From Marnyiella aurantia (lineage in GTDB: Bacteria; Bacteroidota; Bacteroidia; Flavobacteriales; Weeksellaceae): a stretch of 64,000 nucleotides of DNA. Below, piece after piece: positions 44,187 to 54,659 of this stretch. The position numbers were made by a program, and so were the translations under genes. The stretch covers positions 1,922,001 to 1,986,000 of the forward strand of contig NZ_CP059472.1 of NCBI RefSeq assembly GCF_014041915.1, read 5' to 3'. Below the pieces are notes generated by a model. It saw nothing but the letters and a program-made list of their open reading frames with translations, did no database searches and had not been told where the DNA came from. Position 1 is the stretch's first letter; each line of letters opens with the position of its first letter.

Positions 44187-44215
44187 TTGGATTGAAGACC
44201 GATTGCCTATATTTG
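44187..44215 (+). promoter_or_regulatory. Promoter of the amidinotransferase-like gene
   Basis: TTG at 44187-44189, 18 nt spacer, TATATTTG at 44208-44215; ATG at 44232 (16 nt). Confidence 0.75.
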
Positions 44216-44231
44216 TATCAAGCTACATTTT

Positions 44232-45146
44232 ATGAAGTTAAACATCAACAACGAAACAGGAATGCTGAAATCGGTGGTATTGGGCATGCCGCATTCTATG
44301 GGTAACGCACATACTCTGGAGGAAAGTTATGATGCCAAATCCTACCACAGCATTTACAATAATATCTATCCCGGGGAGGAGGCTATAGTTCATGAAATGA
44401 CGGAATTTGAAAAAATTCTGAAAAAATATGATGTAGAAGTTTTCCGTCCTCACATTATTGAAGATTATAACCAGGTTTTTGCACGTGATGTTGCATTTGT
44501 AATAGAGGATAAAATGATTATTTCCAACATCATACCCGAAAGGTACAATGAACAGGATGCTTACCGTAAGATTTTTGCACGTGTAGGCTGGAAAAAGATT
44601 ATCAATCTTCCGGATACCGCACATATTGAGGGTGGCGATGTGATCGTTTGGAATGACTTCCTTTTTGTGGGAACCTGTTTTTCGCAGGATTACCGGAACT
44701 TCAAAACCGCCAGGACCAATGAATATGCTATTGAGGTGCTGAAGGATTATTTTCCGAAGAAACGAGTAATTGACCTGGAGCTCATAAAAAATGATACTGA
44801 TCCTTTTACCGGCGTTCTGCACCTGGACTGTACGTTTAATCCGGTTGGAACGGACAAATGTATTATTTATAAGGAAGGTTTTGTTGATGAAAGTGATTAC
44901 AGGTTATTGCTTGATATTTTTGGTGAAGAAAACTGCTTCCACGTAACCAAACAGGAAATGTTTGAGATGAACCCAAATATATTTTCTATATCACCGGAAA
45001 TCGCAGTTTCAGATTCTTCCTTTACCAGGCTTAACAATCATCTCCGTAACGAGTGGGGTATGACTGTGGAAGAAGTACCTTACCGTGAAATTTCTAAAAT
45101 GGGTGGTTTGCTCCGTTGCTCTACTCTGCCGCTGGTGCGGGAATAA
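44232..45146 (+). CDS. Amidinotransferase/dimethylarginine dimethylaminohydrolase-superfamily protein
   Basis: A 304-residue enzyme of the pentein fold that hydrolyses or transfers guanidino groups, giving citrulline from arginine derivatives or similar. Candidate active-site residues in order: Asp86 (FARDVAF), HIEGGD (131-136), His197 (LHLDCTFNPV) and catalytic Cys296 (LRCSTLPL). The substrate (arginine, methylated arginine or another guanidine) cannot be read from the sequence. cutC and a second superfamily member (46007-46930) lie next to it. Confidence 0.85.
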   Translation: MKLNINNETGMLKSVVLGMPHSMGNAHTLEESYDAKSYHSIYNNIYPGEEAIVHEMTEFEKILKKYDVEVFRPHIIEDYNQVFARDVAFVIEDKMIISNIIPERYNEQDAYRKIFARVGWKKIINLPDTAHIEGGDVIVWNDFLFVGTCFSQDYRNFKTARTNEYAIEVLKDYFPKKRVIDLELIKNDTDPFTGVLHLDCTFNPVGTDKCIIYKEGFVDESDYRLLLDIFGEENCFHVTKQEMFEMNPNIFSISPEIAVSDSSFTRLNNHLRNEWGMTVEEVPYREISKMGGLLRCSTLPLVRE

Positions 45147-45162
45147 AAGTGCTGGGCTAAAC

Positions 45163-45834
45163 TTAGTAATCCGGCCTGACTACCATTTGCATCCTGCGGA
45201 TTTCTTCTTCATTGGCGAAACTTTCATATTGGGGGATTGCCGAAGAGTGAAAATGCCGTCCTTCCGTAATTTTTTTCAGTTCTGAAATATTACCTGCACG
45301 GACACCTCCACCCACCAGTATATCAATACGGTGCGCATAAGAAGCAATCATATCCTTTAGCTGTTCCCTGCCTTCCCATGCCGTTTCTTTGCCGCCTGAG
45401 GTAAGCACGGCCCGAAATCCTAACTTTATTAAATTCTGCACACCGGTTTCCAGGTTTGGTGTGCGGTCTATAGCCCGGTGAAAAGTGCATGGCACTGCAC
45501 CCGCAAGTTCTACGAGTTCACTGTTTCTTTGCAAATCAACTGAATTACCGTTTCCCAGAATTCCAAATACGAATCCATTTGCTCCTGCACTTTTAAATTC
45601 AAGCAGGTTCCTGCGCATTTCGCGAAATTCCGTTTCAGAATACATAAAGCCGCCACCAACCGGACGGATCATCACGTAAATCGGTTTACTGTAAATAGAT
45701 TTTAAATAACGGAATTCTTCAATATCGGGGGTGAGCCCGCCCAGATGCTGCTCTGAGCAGAATTCAATACGGTCAGCCACCGACAGCAGTGCCGTCTCGG
45801 CAGAGGTTATTTCAAAACAGGCGATCTCAAGCAT
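45163..45834 (-). CDS. cutC: CutC family protein
   Basis: A 223-residue TIM-barrel protein of the family named for copper homeostasis; its biochemical role is unsettled. Visible family features are the MLEIACFEITSAETAL start, the RIEFCSE... GGLTPD segment, PIYVMIRPVGGGFMYS, and CTFHRAIDRTPN. It is convergent with the amidinotransferase-like gene (16 bp apart) and divergent from ctlX. Copper binding is not evident from the residues. Confidence 0.9.
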   Translation of the reverse strand: MLEIACFEITSAETALLSVADRIEFCSEQHLGGLTPDIEEFRYLKSIYSKPIYVMIRPVGGGFMYSETEFREMRRNLLEFKSAGANGFVFGILGNGNSVDLQRNSELVELAGAVPCTFHRAIDRTPNLETGVQNLIKLGFRAVLTSGGKETAWEGREQLKDMIASYAHRIDILVGGGVRAGNISELKKITEGRHFHSSAIPQYESFANEEEIRRMQMVVRPDY

Positions 45835-45981
45835 ACTGCAATATTTTTGTATTTCTAAAATGGATATATTGAAATTGATTTCCAGTGTGGAAAAAAATGA
45901 TTCATCGGGTGCAGGTTCAGTCTTTGGTAGGGCAATGATTCCAGGAACCGCGCAACTTCTAAATTTAACAAATATATTGAC

Positions 45982-45989
45982 TACTTTTG
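45982..45989 (+). promoter_or_regulatory. -7 element of the CtlX-like gene
   Basis: TACTTTTG, exact TAnnTTTG, 17 nt upstream of the ATG at 46007. It excludes the longer in-frame start at 45731. Confidence 0.6.
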
Positions 45990-46006
45990 CACAAAATTTA
46001 ATTAAG

Positions 46007-46930
46007 ATGCAAACGACTGATACGGTGCTGATGATTGAACCGGTGGCCTTTGGTTATAATGCCCAAACTGCAGAGAACAATTATTTCCAGGTTAATGTGC
46101 AGAATGAGGAAACGCAGAAGAAAGCTCTGGCAGAATTCAGTGCTTTTGCAGCTAAGCTGGCAGAGAAAGGAGTGAACGTAATAAAGGTTCAGGATACACT
46201 GGATCCCCATACACCGGATTCTATTTTCCCGAATAACTGGGTAAGCTTTCACCGCAACGGTAAAGTTATTATGTATCCTATGTTTGCACCTAACCGCAGA
46301 GTCGAGCGCCGGGAAGATGTGCTGAATGCTGTGCAGGATCACGGATTTAAAATAAACCGAGTTGTGGACGTCAGTCATTTCGAAAACGAAGGTAAGTATC
46401 TGGAAGGAACTGGCAGCATGATCTTCGACCATACCAATAAGATTGCTTACGGTTCGGTATCGCTTAGGTTGGACGAAGGTTTGTTCCGAAAATTCTGCGC
46501 AGAAAACGGTTACGAGCCTGTTGTATTTCACAGTTATCAGAATGCAGGTGAAGAAAGGCTGCCTATATATCACACGAACGTAATGATGTGTGTGGCCGAC
46601 CGCTTCGTGGTAATTTGCCTGGACTGTATTGATAATGAAATTGAGCGCGAAAAAGTACAGGAGGTCATTAAATCATCAGGTAAGGAACTTATCGAGATCT
46701 CTGAAGAGCAGTTGCAGAACTTTGCCGGAAATATGCTTCAGGTACATAACTCGGACGGAAAAACATTCCTGGTTATGAGCCAAACGGCATATAATTCCTT
46801 AACTGCTGAACAGATCAGCAGGATAGAGAAATACTCAGAAATAATTTATGCAGACCTGAATACCATTGAAGTAAACGGTGGTGGCAGTGCCCGCTGTATG
46901 CTGGCTGAAGTTTTTCTTCCTAAAGCCTAA
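46007..46930 (+). CDS. CtlX-like citrulline-utilisation hydrolase (pentein superfamily)
   Basis: A 307-residue guanidino-group hydrolase homologue. The PNNWVS motif (76-81), LEGTGSMIFD (132-141), His189 (IYHTNVMM) and Cys297 (GGGSARCMLAEVF) give the Cys-His active site. CtlX-type enzymes occur in bacteria using citrulline or related compounds. The frame stays open 276 bases upstream, but that part is antisense to cutC and lies before the promoter, so ATG 46007 is used. A hairpin terminator follows. Confidence 0.86.
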   Translation: MQTTDTVLMIEPVAFGYNAQTAENNYFQVNVQNEETQKKALAEFSAFAAKLAEKGVNVIKVQDTLDPHTPDSIFPNNWVSFHRNGKVIMYPMFAPNRRVERREDVLNAVQDHGFKINRVVDVSHFENEGKYLEGTGSMIFDHTNKIAYGSVSLRLDEGLFRKFCAENGYEPVVFHSYQNAGEERLPIYHTNVMMCVADRFVVICLDCIDNEIEREKVQEVIKSSGKELIEISEEQLQNFAGNMLQVHNSDGKTFLVMSQTAYNSLTAEQISRIEKYSEIIYADLNTIEVNGGGSARCMLAEVFLPKA

Positions 46931-46950
46931 TCTTCATTTATGTAAAAAGT

Positions 46951-46983
46951 AAAAATCCACCGCCGCCGCGGTGGATTTTTGCT
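46951..46983. terminator. Terminator between the CtlX-like and barrel genes
   Basis: AAAAATCCACCGC (46951-46963) pairs exactly with GCGGTGGATTTTT (46968-46980), loop CGCC, with A and T tracts on each side so it can act both ways. Confidence 0.85.
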
Positions 46984-46998
46984 GCATATAATGTTTGT

Positions 46999-49194
46999 TT
47001 ACCTGGTTCGGGATTTTGCATCCTTGCTCGCGTCATCAATTTGGCGGACACCCTTTATCTTTTTGTTTCCAAAACTGTAGGTTACAGAAAGCTGTACGCC
47101 ACGGTTAAACTGGTCGTTGGTTACAAAATTGTAATTTCCGTTGCCCTGGGTATCATCAACCTTTACAATATTTGTCCGCAGCAGGTCGGTTGCTTCCAGA
47201 TTGAAAGTCCAGTCATTCCAGATTTTTTTGATACTTATATCCAGAGAAGAGAGCGGCTTAAGCGTGCCGATATTCAGGATATGCGCACCTACGTACCAAT
47301 AGTTAACGCCCAGGAACCAGTCTTTTTTTGATGAAAGACGTAGGGTATTGTAGGTCTGGATAAGCAGCGAATTGGTATGGGTATCAATGATAAACGGTGA
47401 GAACTGATCCCCGGTAATTGGGTCCTGATCCAGAAAGGCATCTACACGGTTGATCTGAAGTCCCAAATTCGTATTGGTGGTCAGTATACTGTTAAAAAAA
47501 GATTTCTGAGTTCCCACCGTGGCCGAGAATTCAACCTTATCTCCATAATTAGTACGAATGTACCGCAGTTCATCACCATTCTGAAGCGGGATTTGGGAAA
47601 AATCGTCTTTTGTTAAACTATGACTTACAACAAAGAAGTAGGATTGCTTAAACATATAGGTGAAATTGTTATTGTACACTTCAGAAGCTTTCACAAACGG
47701 ATTGTTCTGAATATAATTGGTGGGCGTCAGATAAGTGCGTACCGGATTCAGTTCCCAGAAGGAGGGTCTGCGGATCCGGCTGGAGAAGGAGTAGGAAATG
47801 TTATTCTGCTCATTAATGTCGTAACTGATGCTGGCAAATGGCAGCAGATTACTGTAGTCCCGTTTTATACTAAGATCCGAGTTCAGAATCTCCCCGAAGG
47901 AATGTGTGTTTTCCAGTCGTAATCCAAGTTTTCCTGAAAATTTCCCGCCTATTTTCTTTTCTGCCGAAGCATAAGCCCCGCTGATCTGTTCCTGATAAAT
48001 AAAGTGATTGGACTGGTTGTCATCTTTTATATAAATTCCTGATGCCTGATTCAGTTTTTCAAAGTAGGTGTCATTGTCTGTTTCGGTTTTGCTGAAATTT
48101 CCGCCCACTGAGACGGTCAGATCATTTTTAAACTTGTGCAGATAATCTGCGGTAACTGCGTAATTGTCAATTACCTGCGGAGCGCGCTGCTTAAACCTGT
48201 TTGTCAGATCCAGCGTTTCCCTCTGTGTGTTGGAGTTAAAGGTGGAATTTATATTGTGCTGAAATCTCTTATAATTAAGATAGGCAACGTTCATGTTCAG
48301 TTTGCTGCCAGATGAGTCGGTTTTAATTTCGTAATTCAGATTCAGCGAATTGTTATAGGAGCGTGCGTCTTCATCATTTATTGTTTTAGTGAATGTGGTT
48401 CCGGCCGGAGTGATAATTGTGTTAAAGAGTTCTCCTTTGGAACCGTAGCTCCTGTTGGCCCAGGAATTCCAGCTTAAGGCAATGTTTTGTCGTTCTGTAA
48501 GTGCATAATCCATATTCAGATATCCGCCCAGGTTCAGGTTAGGATCTGCAATCGGCCCTTCCGAAGTATTCTGATATTCGACCGTACCGTTCTGCAGGCT
48601 GTAGTACTGTCGTCTTTGCCAGTTGGAACCGTTGATGTGGGTGGAAATTCCTAACTTATTCTTCCTGAAATTCAAAGATACTGCGCCGGACTGTTGGTTG
48701 TAATAGTCCTGATGGTTGGTAAGCCGGAAATTACCGTTCAGGCCGTCATCCAGTTTTTTCTTAAGTACGATATTGATTACCGCCTCAGATGACTCTACAT
48801 TAAACTCGCTTCCGGGAACAGTTATTACTTCAATTTTGCTGATGTTTTCGGCGGGGGTGTTCTTCAGAAGTTCAACTACAGCCTCAGCATTCATATTGGT
48901 TCTGCGTCCGTTCATAAAGATTACAGCATTGGATTTTCCCAATACCTTTAAAGTCTTATCGTCGGTGGAAGAAACAAGCGGAGTAGCCTTTAGTATCCCG
49001 AATGCAGTATTACCTTTAGCAACAGGCGATCTTGATACATCGTAAACGAATCGGTCAGATTCTTTTTTAAAAGTTTTTTTGGTTATTGACACTTCCTTTA
49101 TTTCTTTCACAGCAGAAGTATCCTGCTGATATGTATCCTGTGAATATGAAAAAGTCAGGGAAAGAAGAGCAGCGATAGTTAATTGTTTTTTCAT
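46999..49194 (-). CDS. TonB-dependent receptor-like outer-membrane barrel protein
   Basis: A 731-residue product. It has a signal peptide (about 1-18, ending FSYSQ). A plug-like domain follows, with a KSNAVIFMNGRR segment and a GSEFNVESSEAVINIVLKKK end. After it comes a long barrel of alternating strands with Tyr- and Trp-rich turns. It lacks the carboxypeptidase-regulatory-like N-terminal domain of SusC-type receptors and has no nearby SusD partner. The C-terminus ends in basic residues, not the usual aromatic. Substrate cannot be read. Confidence 0.82.
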   Translation of the reverse strand: MKKQLTIAALLSLTFSYSQDTYQQDTSAVKEIKEVSITKKTFKKESDRFVYDVSRSPVAKGNTAFGILKATPLVSSTDDKTLKVLGKSNAVIFMNGRRTNMNAEAVVELLKNTPAENISKIEVITVPGSEFNVESSEAVINIVLKKKLDDGLNGNFRLTNHQDYYNQQSGAVSLNFRKNKLGISTHINGSNWQRRQYYSLQNGTVEYQNTSEGPIADPNLNLGGYLNMDYALTERQNIALSWNSWANRSYGSKGELFNTIITPAGTTFTKTINDEDARSYNNSLNLNYEIKTDSSGSKLNMNVAYLNYKRFQHNINSTFNSNTQRETLDLTNRFKQRAPQVIDNYAVTADYLHKFKNDLTVSVGGNFSKTETDNDTYFEKLNQASGIYIKDDNQSNHFIYQEQISGAYASAEKKIGGKFSGKLGLRLENTHSFGEILNSDLSIKRDYSNLLPFASISYDINEQNNISYSFSSRIRRPSFWELNPVRTYLTPTNYIQNNPFVKASEVYNNNFTYMFKQSYFFVVSHSLTKDDFSQIPLQNGDELRYIRTNYGDKVEFSATVGTQKSFFNSILTTNTNLGLQINRVDAFLDQDPITGDQFSPFIIDTHTNSLLIQTYNTLRLSSKKDWFLGVNYWYVGAHILNIGTLKPLSSLDISIKKIWNDWTFNLEATDLLRTNIVKVDDTQGNGNYNFVTNDQFNRGVQLSVTYSFGNKKIKGVRQIDDASKDAKSRTR

Positions 49195-49426
49195 GGTGAT
49201 TTCATTTTGTGTATTCTAAAAACCTGCAGGATTTTGATACTGTTTTCTTAATGTTTATGATAAGTATATACTACTTCTGATTTGTTACTAATTTCCCATA
49301 CAAAGATGTGAAATAATTGTAGTAATATGCAATGCAAAGTAATGGAATAGATTGTAAATATTTTTAAACCAGTTGTTTACAGGTATTTAAAATTATACTT
49401 TATCTTAAAGAGGAAAATTTTTTTGA

Positions 49427-49458
49427 ACAAAAAAGAGAGCCAGATTTGATCTGCTCTC
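49427..49458 (-). terminator. Terminator of the recJ-nadD-DUF3817 operon
   Basis: On the minus strand GAGAG and CAGAT/ATCTG/CTCTC stems (one bulged base) with a TTG loop, followed by T6 ending at 49427. Confidence 0.75.
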
Positions 49459-49483
49459 CATATTCTCTATTCATTTGAAATGA

Positions 49484-49822
49484 TTATTGCCTGTCCAACC
49501 GTGCCAGCTTCTTATCGATCCAGATGGTGGCAAAAGGGAAGAATGCCGAAAGCAGTGCGAAGACGGTATCCTCGTCATCCCATTTAAAGATCCTGCGTGC
49601 CGGGACCAAAAGTAAAAGATAAAGGGTAAAGAAGAGGCCGTGTATATTACCGATAATAATAATGTAGATGGTGGGTAAAAGCCCCTCCCGGTCATAACGA
49701 ATCCAGATCATCGCCGAAAACAGGAAAATCCAGGATATTGCCTCAAGGAGACAGACCTTTTTAAACCATAGGATTATTTTATCGTCATTATATTTTGCAA
49801 ATAGCTTTTCAATGAAGTCCAT
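49484..49822 (-). CDS. DUF3817 family membrane protein
   Basis: A 112-residue product with three membrane helices at about 25-45, 50-72 and 85-103. The opening lacks a signal peptide but has the DUF3817-type FKKVCLLEAISWIFLFSAMIWIRY segment. Function is unknown; these proteins are sometimes found with NAD and RecJ genes. It follows nadD by 32 bp, the last gene of a recJ-nadD-DUF3817 transcript, and precedes a terminator. Confidence 0.8.
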   Translation of the reverse strand: MDFIEKLFAKYNDDKIILWFKKVCLLEAISWIFLFSAMIWIRYDREGLLPTIYIIIIGNIHGLFFTLYLLLLVPARRIFKWDDEDTVFALLSAFFPFATIWIDKKLARLDRQ

Positions 49823-49854
49823 AATGTTCTGTCTGCTGGAATCATCCAGTATAA

Positions 49855-50439
49855 TTATTTGTAAAAAGCACTCCCATCCAGATATTCAAAAACTTCCGGC
49901 GGCAGCATTGGCCTCACATTTTTTCCTGATTTTATCATCTGGCGGATCTCCGTAGCGGAGAGTTCAATTACCGGTGCGTTCACAAGTGCTATATTCTCAT
50001 GCTGAAGGTATTCGTGATCTTTCTTTTCGCCCTCAAAAGTACGCGGATACACAATGATCTGATGATTTTTGATCAGCATTTCAGAATTTTTCCATTTTGC
50101 GAGACCGTCCAGATTGTCTTCGCCCATAATCAGTGCGAAAGCATATTCTGGGTACTTCTCGTGCAGATACGTTAATGTATCAATGGTATAGCTGGGCTGC
50201 GGCATAGAGAACTCTACATTGGATGCCCGCATCTTAGGATAGTTTTTAATGGCAAGCTGAACCATATCCAGCCGGTTGTGATCCTTGAGAAGGGACTTTT
50301 TCTCTTTGAAGGGGTTTTGAGGACTCACCACAAACCACAATTCTTCCATATCCGAATTTTCCAGTATATAATTGGCCAGGATCAGGTGACCGATGTGAAT
50401 CGGATTGAAACTTCCGAAAAACAAACCTACCTTCTTCAT
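49855..50439 (-). CDS. nadD: Nicotinate-nucleotide adenylyltransferase
   Basis: Adenylylates nicotinate mononucleotide to deamido-NAD in NAD synthesis, linked with pncB. The 194-residue product has the nucleotidyltransferase motif SFNPIHIGHLILANY with HIGH, and SATEIRQMIKSG near the C-terminus. Its start overlaps the end of recJ by 4 bp (ATGA). Length is normal (190-215). Confidence 0.94.
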   Translation of the reverse strand: MKKVGLFFGSFNPIHIGHLILANYILENSDMEELWFVVSPQNPFKEKKSLLKDHNRLDMVQLAIKNYPKMRASNVEFSMPQPSYTIDTLTYLHEKYPEYAFALIMGEDNLDGLAKWKNSEMLIKNHQIIVYPRTFEGEKKDHEYLQHENIALVNAPVIELSATEIRQMIKSGKNVRPMLPPEVFEYLDGSAFYK

Positions 50440-52196
50440 AATCCTTCTGCTGCAGGTGCAGCCATAATTTCAGGAACTTCCTGGGATTCTATAAACTTAA
50501 CATCACGAATATTCAGAAAATAGGTCACATTGCCTTTCCAGTGATTTTCTTCAGCAGTAAAAGCAATGTCGAAATTTTTGCTTCGGAAATCATCAGCATA
50601 CTTACCCAGTTTAAAGCCTACACATTCAATATTCCGGCCTGTGGATTCCTGTCTTATATAAAATTTGAGGTGGCATTCGTCCTTGCCCATGGTTTTTACA
50701 AAGCCGGATATTTTCTGGTTTTTCAGCACCAGTACCGGTTTCATATTGTTAGGTCCAAACGGGGCTAGTTTCCTGTGAAAATTGAAGAAGTCTTTATTAA
50801 GGTCGTCAATATCAACTATTGAATCAATGGTGATGCTGGGTTCCTTCTGATGGTCCTTTATTTTTTCTGAAACAATCCTCTCGAATTTCTCGCGGAACAG
50901 CTCAAATTTGTCTTTCTCCATTGAAAGTCCTGCAGCAGCAGGATGACCTCCGAATTTCAGGAAAAGGTCAGAACAATTTTCCAATGCGTCGTGCACATCG
51001 AAATCAGCTACGGTCCTTGCTGAGGCTACCATTTCTCCGTTATTACCATCGGTAAAAACCAGGGTAGGCTTATAATAGGTTTCTGTAAGCCGGGAGGCTA
51101 CAATTCCAATAACCCCTTTATTCCAGCCAGCTCCGTACACAATTGTCGTATAATTCTGCACCTGTCCGGATTCCTCCACCTGAAGCAAAGCCTCGGTGGT
51201 ACTGCTCATATCCATTTCGCGACGGCTGTCGTTAAGGGTGATGATGTCATTTACAATTTGATGTGCCTGCTTAAGATTGTCTGATACCATAAGTTCAACC
51301 GCGGCCTTTCCGTGTGAAATACGCCCGGCGGCATTTATTTTCGGAGCAATCTCAAATACGATATTCGAAATTTCAAACGTGGCAAGTTTATCGGATGGGA
51401 TGAGCATCCTTAATCCCAGATTTCGGGTTTTTCTAAGTACTTTCAGGCCCTGTTTTGCCAGCACTCTGTTTTCACCTGACATTGATACGATATCAGCGGC
51501 AATTGAGATGGCCAGCAGGTCAGTAAGCTCAAACAGTTCGGCTTCAGGGATTTTATAGATACTGTTCAGGCCCTGGCAGAGTTTAAAACCTACCCCGCAG
51601 CCGGAAAGTTCCTTGAAGGGATAGCGGCAGTCCGCTCTCTTTGGATCCAGGACCGCAACTGCTTCAGGAATCTGCTCTCCAGGAAGGTGGTGGTCGCAGA
51701 TAATAAAATCTACACCTAATCCTTTAGCATAATCAATTTTGTCCACAGCCTTTATTCCGCAGTCTAAAGCGATGATGAGGGAGTAACCGTTTTCTTTGGC
51801 GAAATCAATTCCTTCTTTGGAAACGCCGTATCCCTCGGAATTACGGTCCGGGATGTAAAATTCCAGATATTTCTTGTCTACGATCTTGCTCAGGTAAAGG
51901 TACATGAGAGCCACCGCGGTGGTGCCGTCCACATCATAATCACCGTAAACAAGTATTTTTTCGCCATTTTCAATTGCAGTTGCTATCCGGTCCACGGCTA
52001 GCTGCATGTCCTTCATCAGGAAGGGATTATGGATATCGTTAAGGTTGGGTTTGAAGAATTCCCGTGCCTTTTGGTAGTTGTCAATTCCTCTGAGAACCAG
52101 TATTTTGGATTCAAAAGTTCCAAAACCCAGCGACGAACTGATGCCGTCTACGATATCTTCATCCGGTTCGGGTTTGTAAATCCATTTTTGACTCAT
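50436..52196 (-). CDS. recJ: Single-stranded-DNA-specific 5'-3' exonuclease RecJ
   Basis: Degrades single-stranded DNA from 5' ends in recombination and mismatch repair. The 586-residue product has DHH-family motifs: LVYGDYDVDGTTAVALM, the IALDCGIKA block, IICDHHLPGE, and a later KFGGHPAAAGLSM typical of the DHHA1 region. It starts the minus-strand operon with nadD and DUF3817. A -7 box 8 nt from the ATG suggests an unusually short leader. Confidence 0.94.
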   Translation of the reverse strand: MSQKWIYKPEPDEDIVDGISSSLGFGTFESKILVLRGIDNYQKAREFFKPNLNDIHNPFLMKDMQLAVDRIATAIENGEKILVYGDYDVDGTTAVALMYLYLSKIVDKKYLEFYIPDRNSEGYGVSKEGIDFAKENGYSLIIALDCGIKAVDKIDYAKGLGVDFIICDHHLPGEQIPEAVAVLDPKRADCRYPFKELSGCGVGFKLCQGLNSIYKIPEAELFELTDLLAISIAADIVSMSGENRVLAKQGLKVLRKTRNLGLRMLIPSDKLATFEISNIVFEIAPKINAAGRISHGKAAVELMVSDNLKQAHQIVNDIITLNDSRREMDMSSTTEALLQVEESGQVQNYTTIVYGAGWNKGVIGIVASRLTETYYKPTLVFTDGNNGEMVASARTVADFDVHDALENCSDLFLKFGGHPAAAGLSMEKDKFELFREKFERIVSEKIKDHQKEPSITIDSIVDIDDLNKDFFNFHRKLAPFGPNNMKPVLVLKNQKISGFVKTMGKDECHLKFYIRQESTGRNIECVGFKLGKYADDFRSKNFDIAFTAEENHWKGNVTYFLNIRDVKFIESQEVPEIMAAPAAEGL

Positions 52197-52203
52197 AGTT
52201 CAA

Positions 52204-52211
52204 CAAAAATA
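52204..52211 (-). promoter_or_regulatory. -7 element of recJ, 7 nt from its ATG
   Basis: Minus strand TATTTTTG at 52211-52204. With transcription starting about 5 nt downstream, the mRNA would be nearly leaderless. Confidence 0.5.
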
Positions 52212-52260
52212 CGAAAAAAATGTGGGAAGAGGTCGGGCATATATTTACCGTAAAACTAAA

Positions 52261-52286
52261 AAACCGCTCAATACGGTGAGCGGTTT
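52261..52286 (-). terminator. Terminator of the ABC-F gene
   Basis: AAACCGCTCA and TGAGCGGTTT arms with loop ATACGG (on the plus strand); on the minus strand a T-rich run follows (TTTAGTTTT). Confidence 0.75.
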
Positions 52287-52312
52287 ATTTTAAATAAAGG
52301 GAAACATAGTTC

Positions 52313-53980
<1,668 letters not shown>

Positions 53981-54123
53981 TTAAGGCCATAAACAGGAGT
54001 ATAGCAGTTAAGCAGATCCGGGCTTGTTCTAATATTATGTTAATAAAATGATGAATGTTAAAATCTTTTATAAAAATTATATAAAGCTGAGCGCCACTAA
54101 TTTGGAGAAATTTGCAATGTAAG

Positions 54124-54582
54124 ATGAAGATCGAGAAATCTGTTACAATTTTAAACAAGCGCGCACGGTTCGAATATGAGATTCTGGAAGAGCTTGAAGC
54201 GGGTATGGTGCTTACGGGGACCGAAATTAAAGCACTCAGGTCTTCAAAGGCAAGTATTACTGAGTCTTTCTGTCAGTTTATAGATGGCGAACTGTACATT
54301 ATTAATATGTCCATTGACGAATATAAACTCGGGACCTATTATAACCATAAAACAAAAAGAGAGCGAAAACTCCTGCTTCATAAAAGAGAGCTGCAGAAAC
54401 TGGAAAAGAAAATGAAGGATGTTGGGAACACAATTGTTCCGCTCAAACTTTATATTAACAACCGTGGAAAAGCAAAGGTGCTTATCGCTTTAGGAAAAGG
54501 CAAAAAACTCTTTGATAAAAGGGAATCCATAAAAGACAGAGAAAATAAAAGAACCCTTGACAGAATTCTTAAGAAAAGTTAA
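54124..54582 (+). CDS. smpB: SsrA-binding protein SmpB
   Basis: Binds tmRNA and delivers it to stalled ribosomes for trans-translation. The 152-residue product has the OB-fold pattern KRARFEYEILEELEAGMVLTGTEIKALRS and the basic C-terminal tail (IKDRENKRTLDRILKK) that enters the decoding site. The frame also opens at a TTG at 54112; the ATG at 54124 gives the family N-terminus MKIEKSVTILNKRA. tmRNA itself is not seen in the window. Confidence 0.95.
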   Translation: MKIEKSVTILNKRARFEYEILEELEAGMVLTGTEIKALRSSKASITESFCQFIDGELYIINMSIDEYKLGTYYNHKTKRERKLLLHKRELQKLEKKMKDVGNTIVPLKLYINNRGKAKVLIALGKGKKLFDKRESIKDRENKRTLDRILKKS

Positions 54583-54659
54583 ATAATGTCTGTTAAACTT
54601 TGTTTATAAGGAAAAATTATATTTATTTTGCAATATCAATTATTTAATCATTTAATTCT

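Noticed and set aside
45731-46006. In-frame upstream extension of the CtlX-like gene
   Set aside because: It is antisense to cutC for the first part, precedes the promoter at 45982-45989, and its translation does not look like a protein start.
46999-49194. SusC/SusD polysaccharide-utilisation locus
   Set aside because: The receptor has no SusD gene beside it and no glycan-degrading genes nearby.
54112-54123. TTG start for smpB
   Set aside because: Adds four residues unlike SmpB; the ATG at 54124 matches the family.
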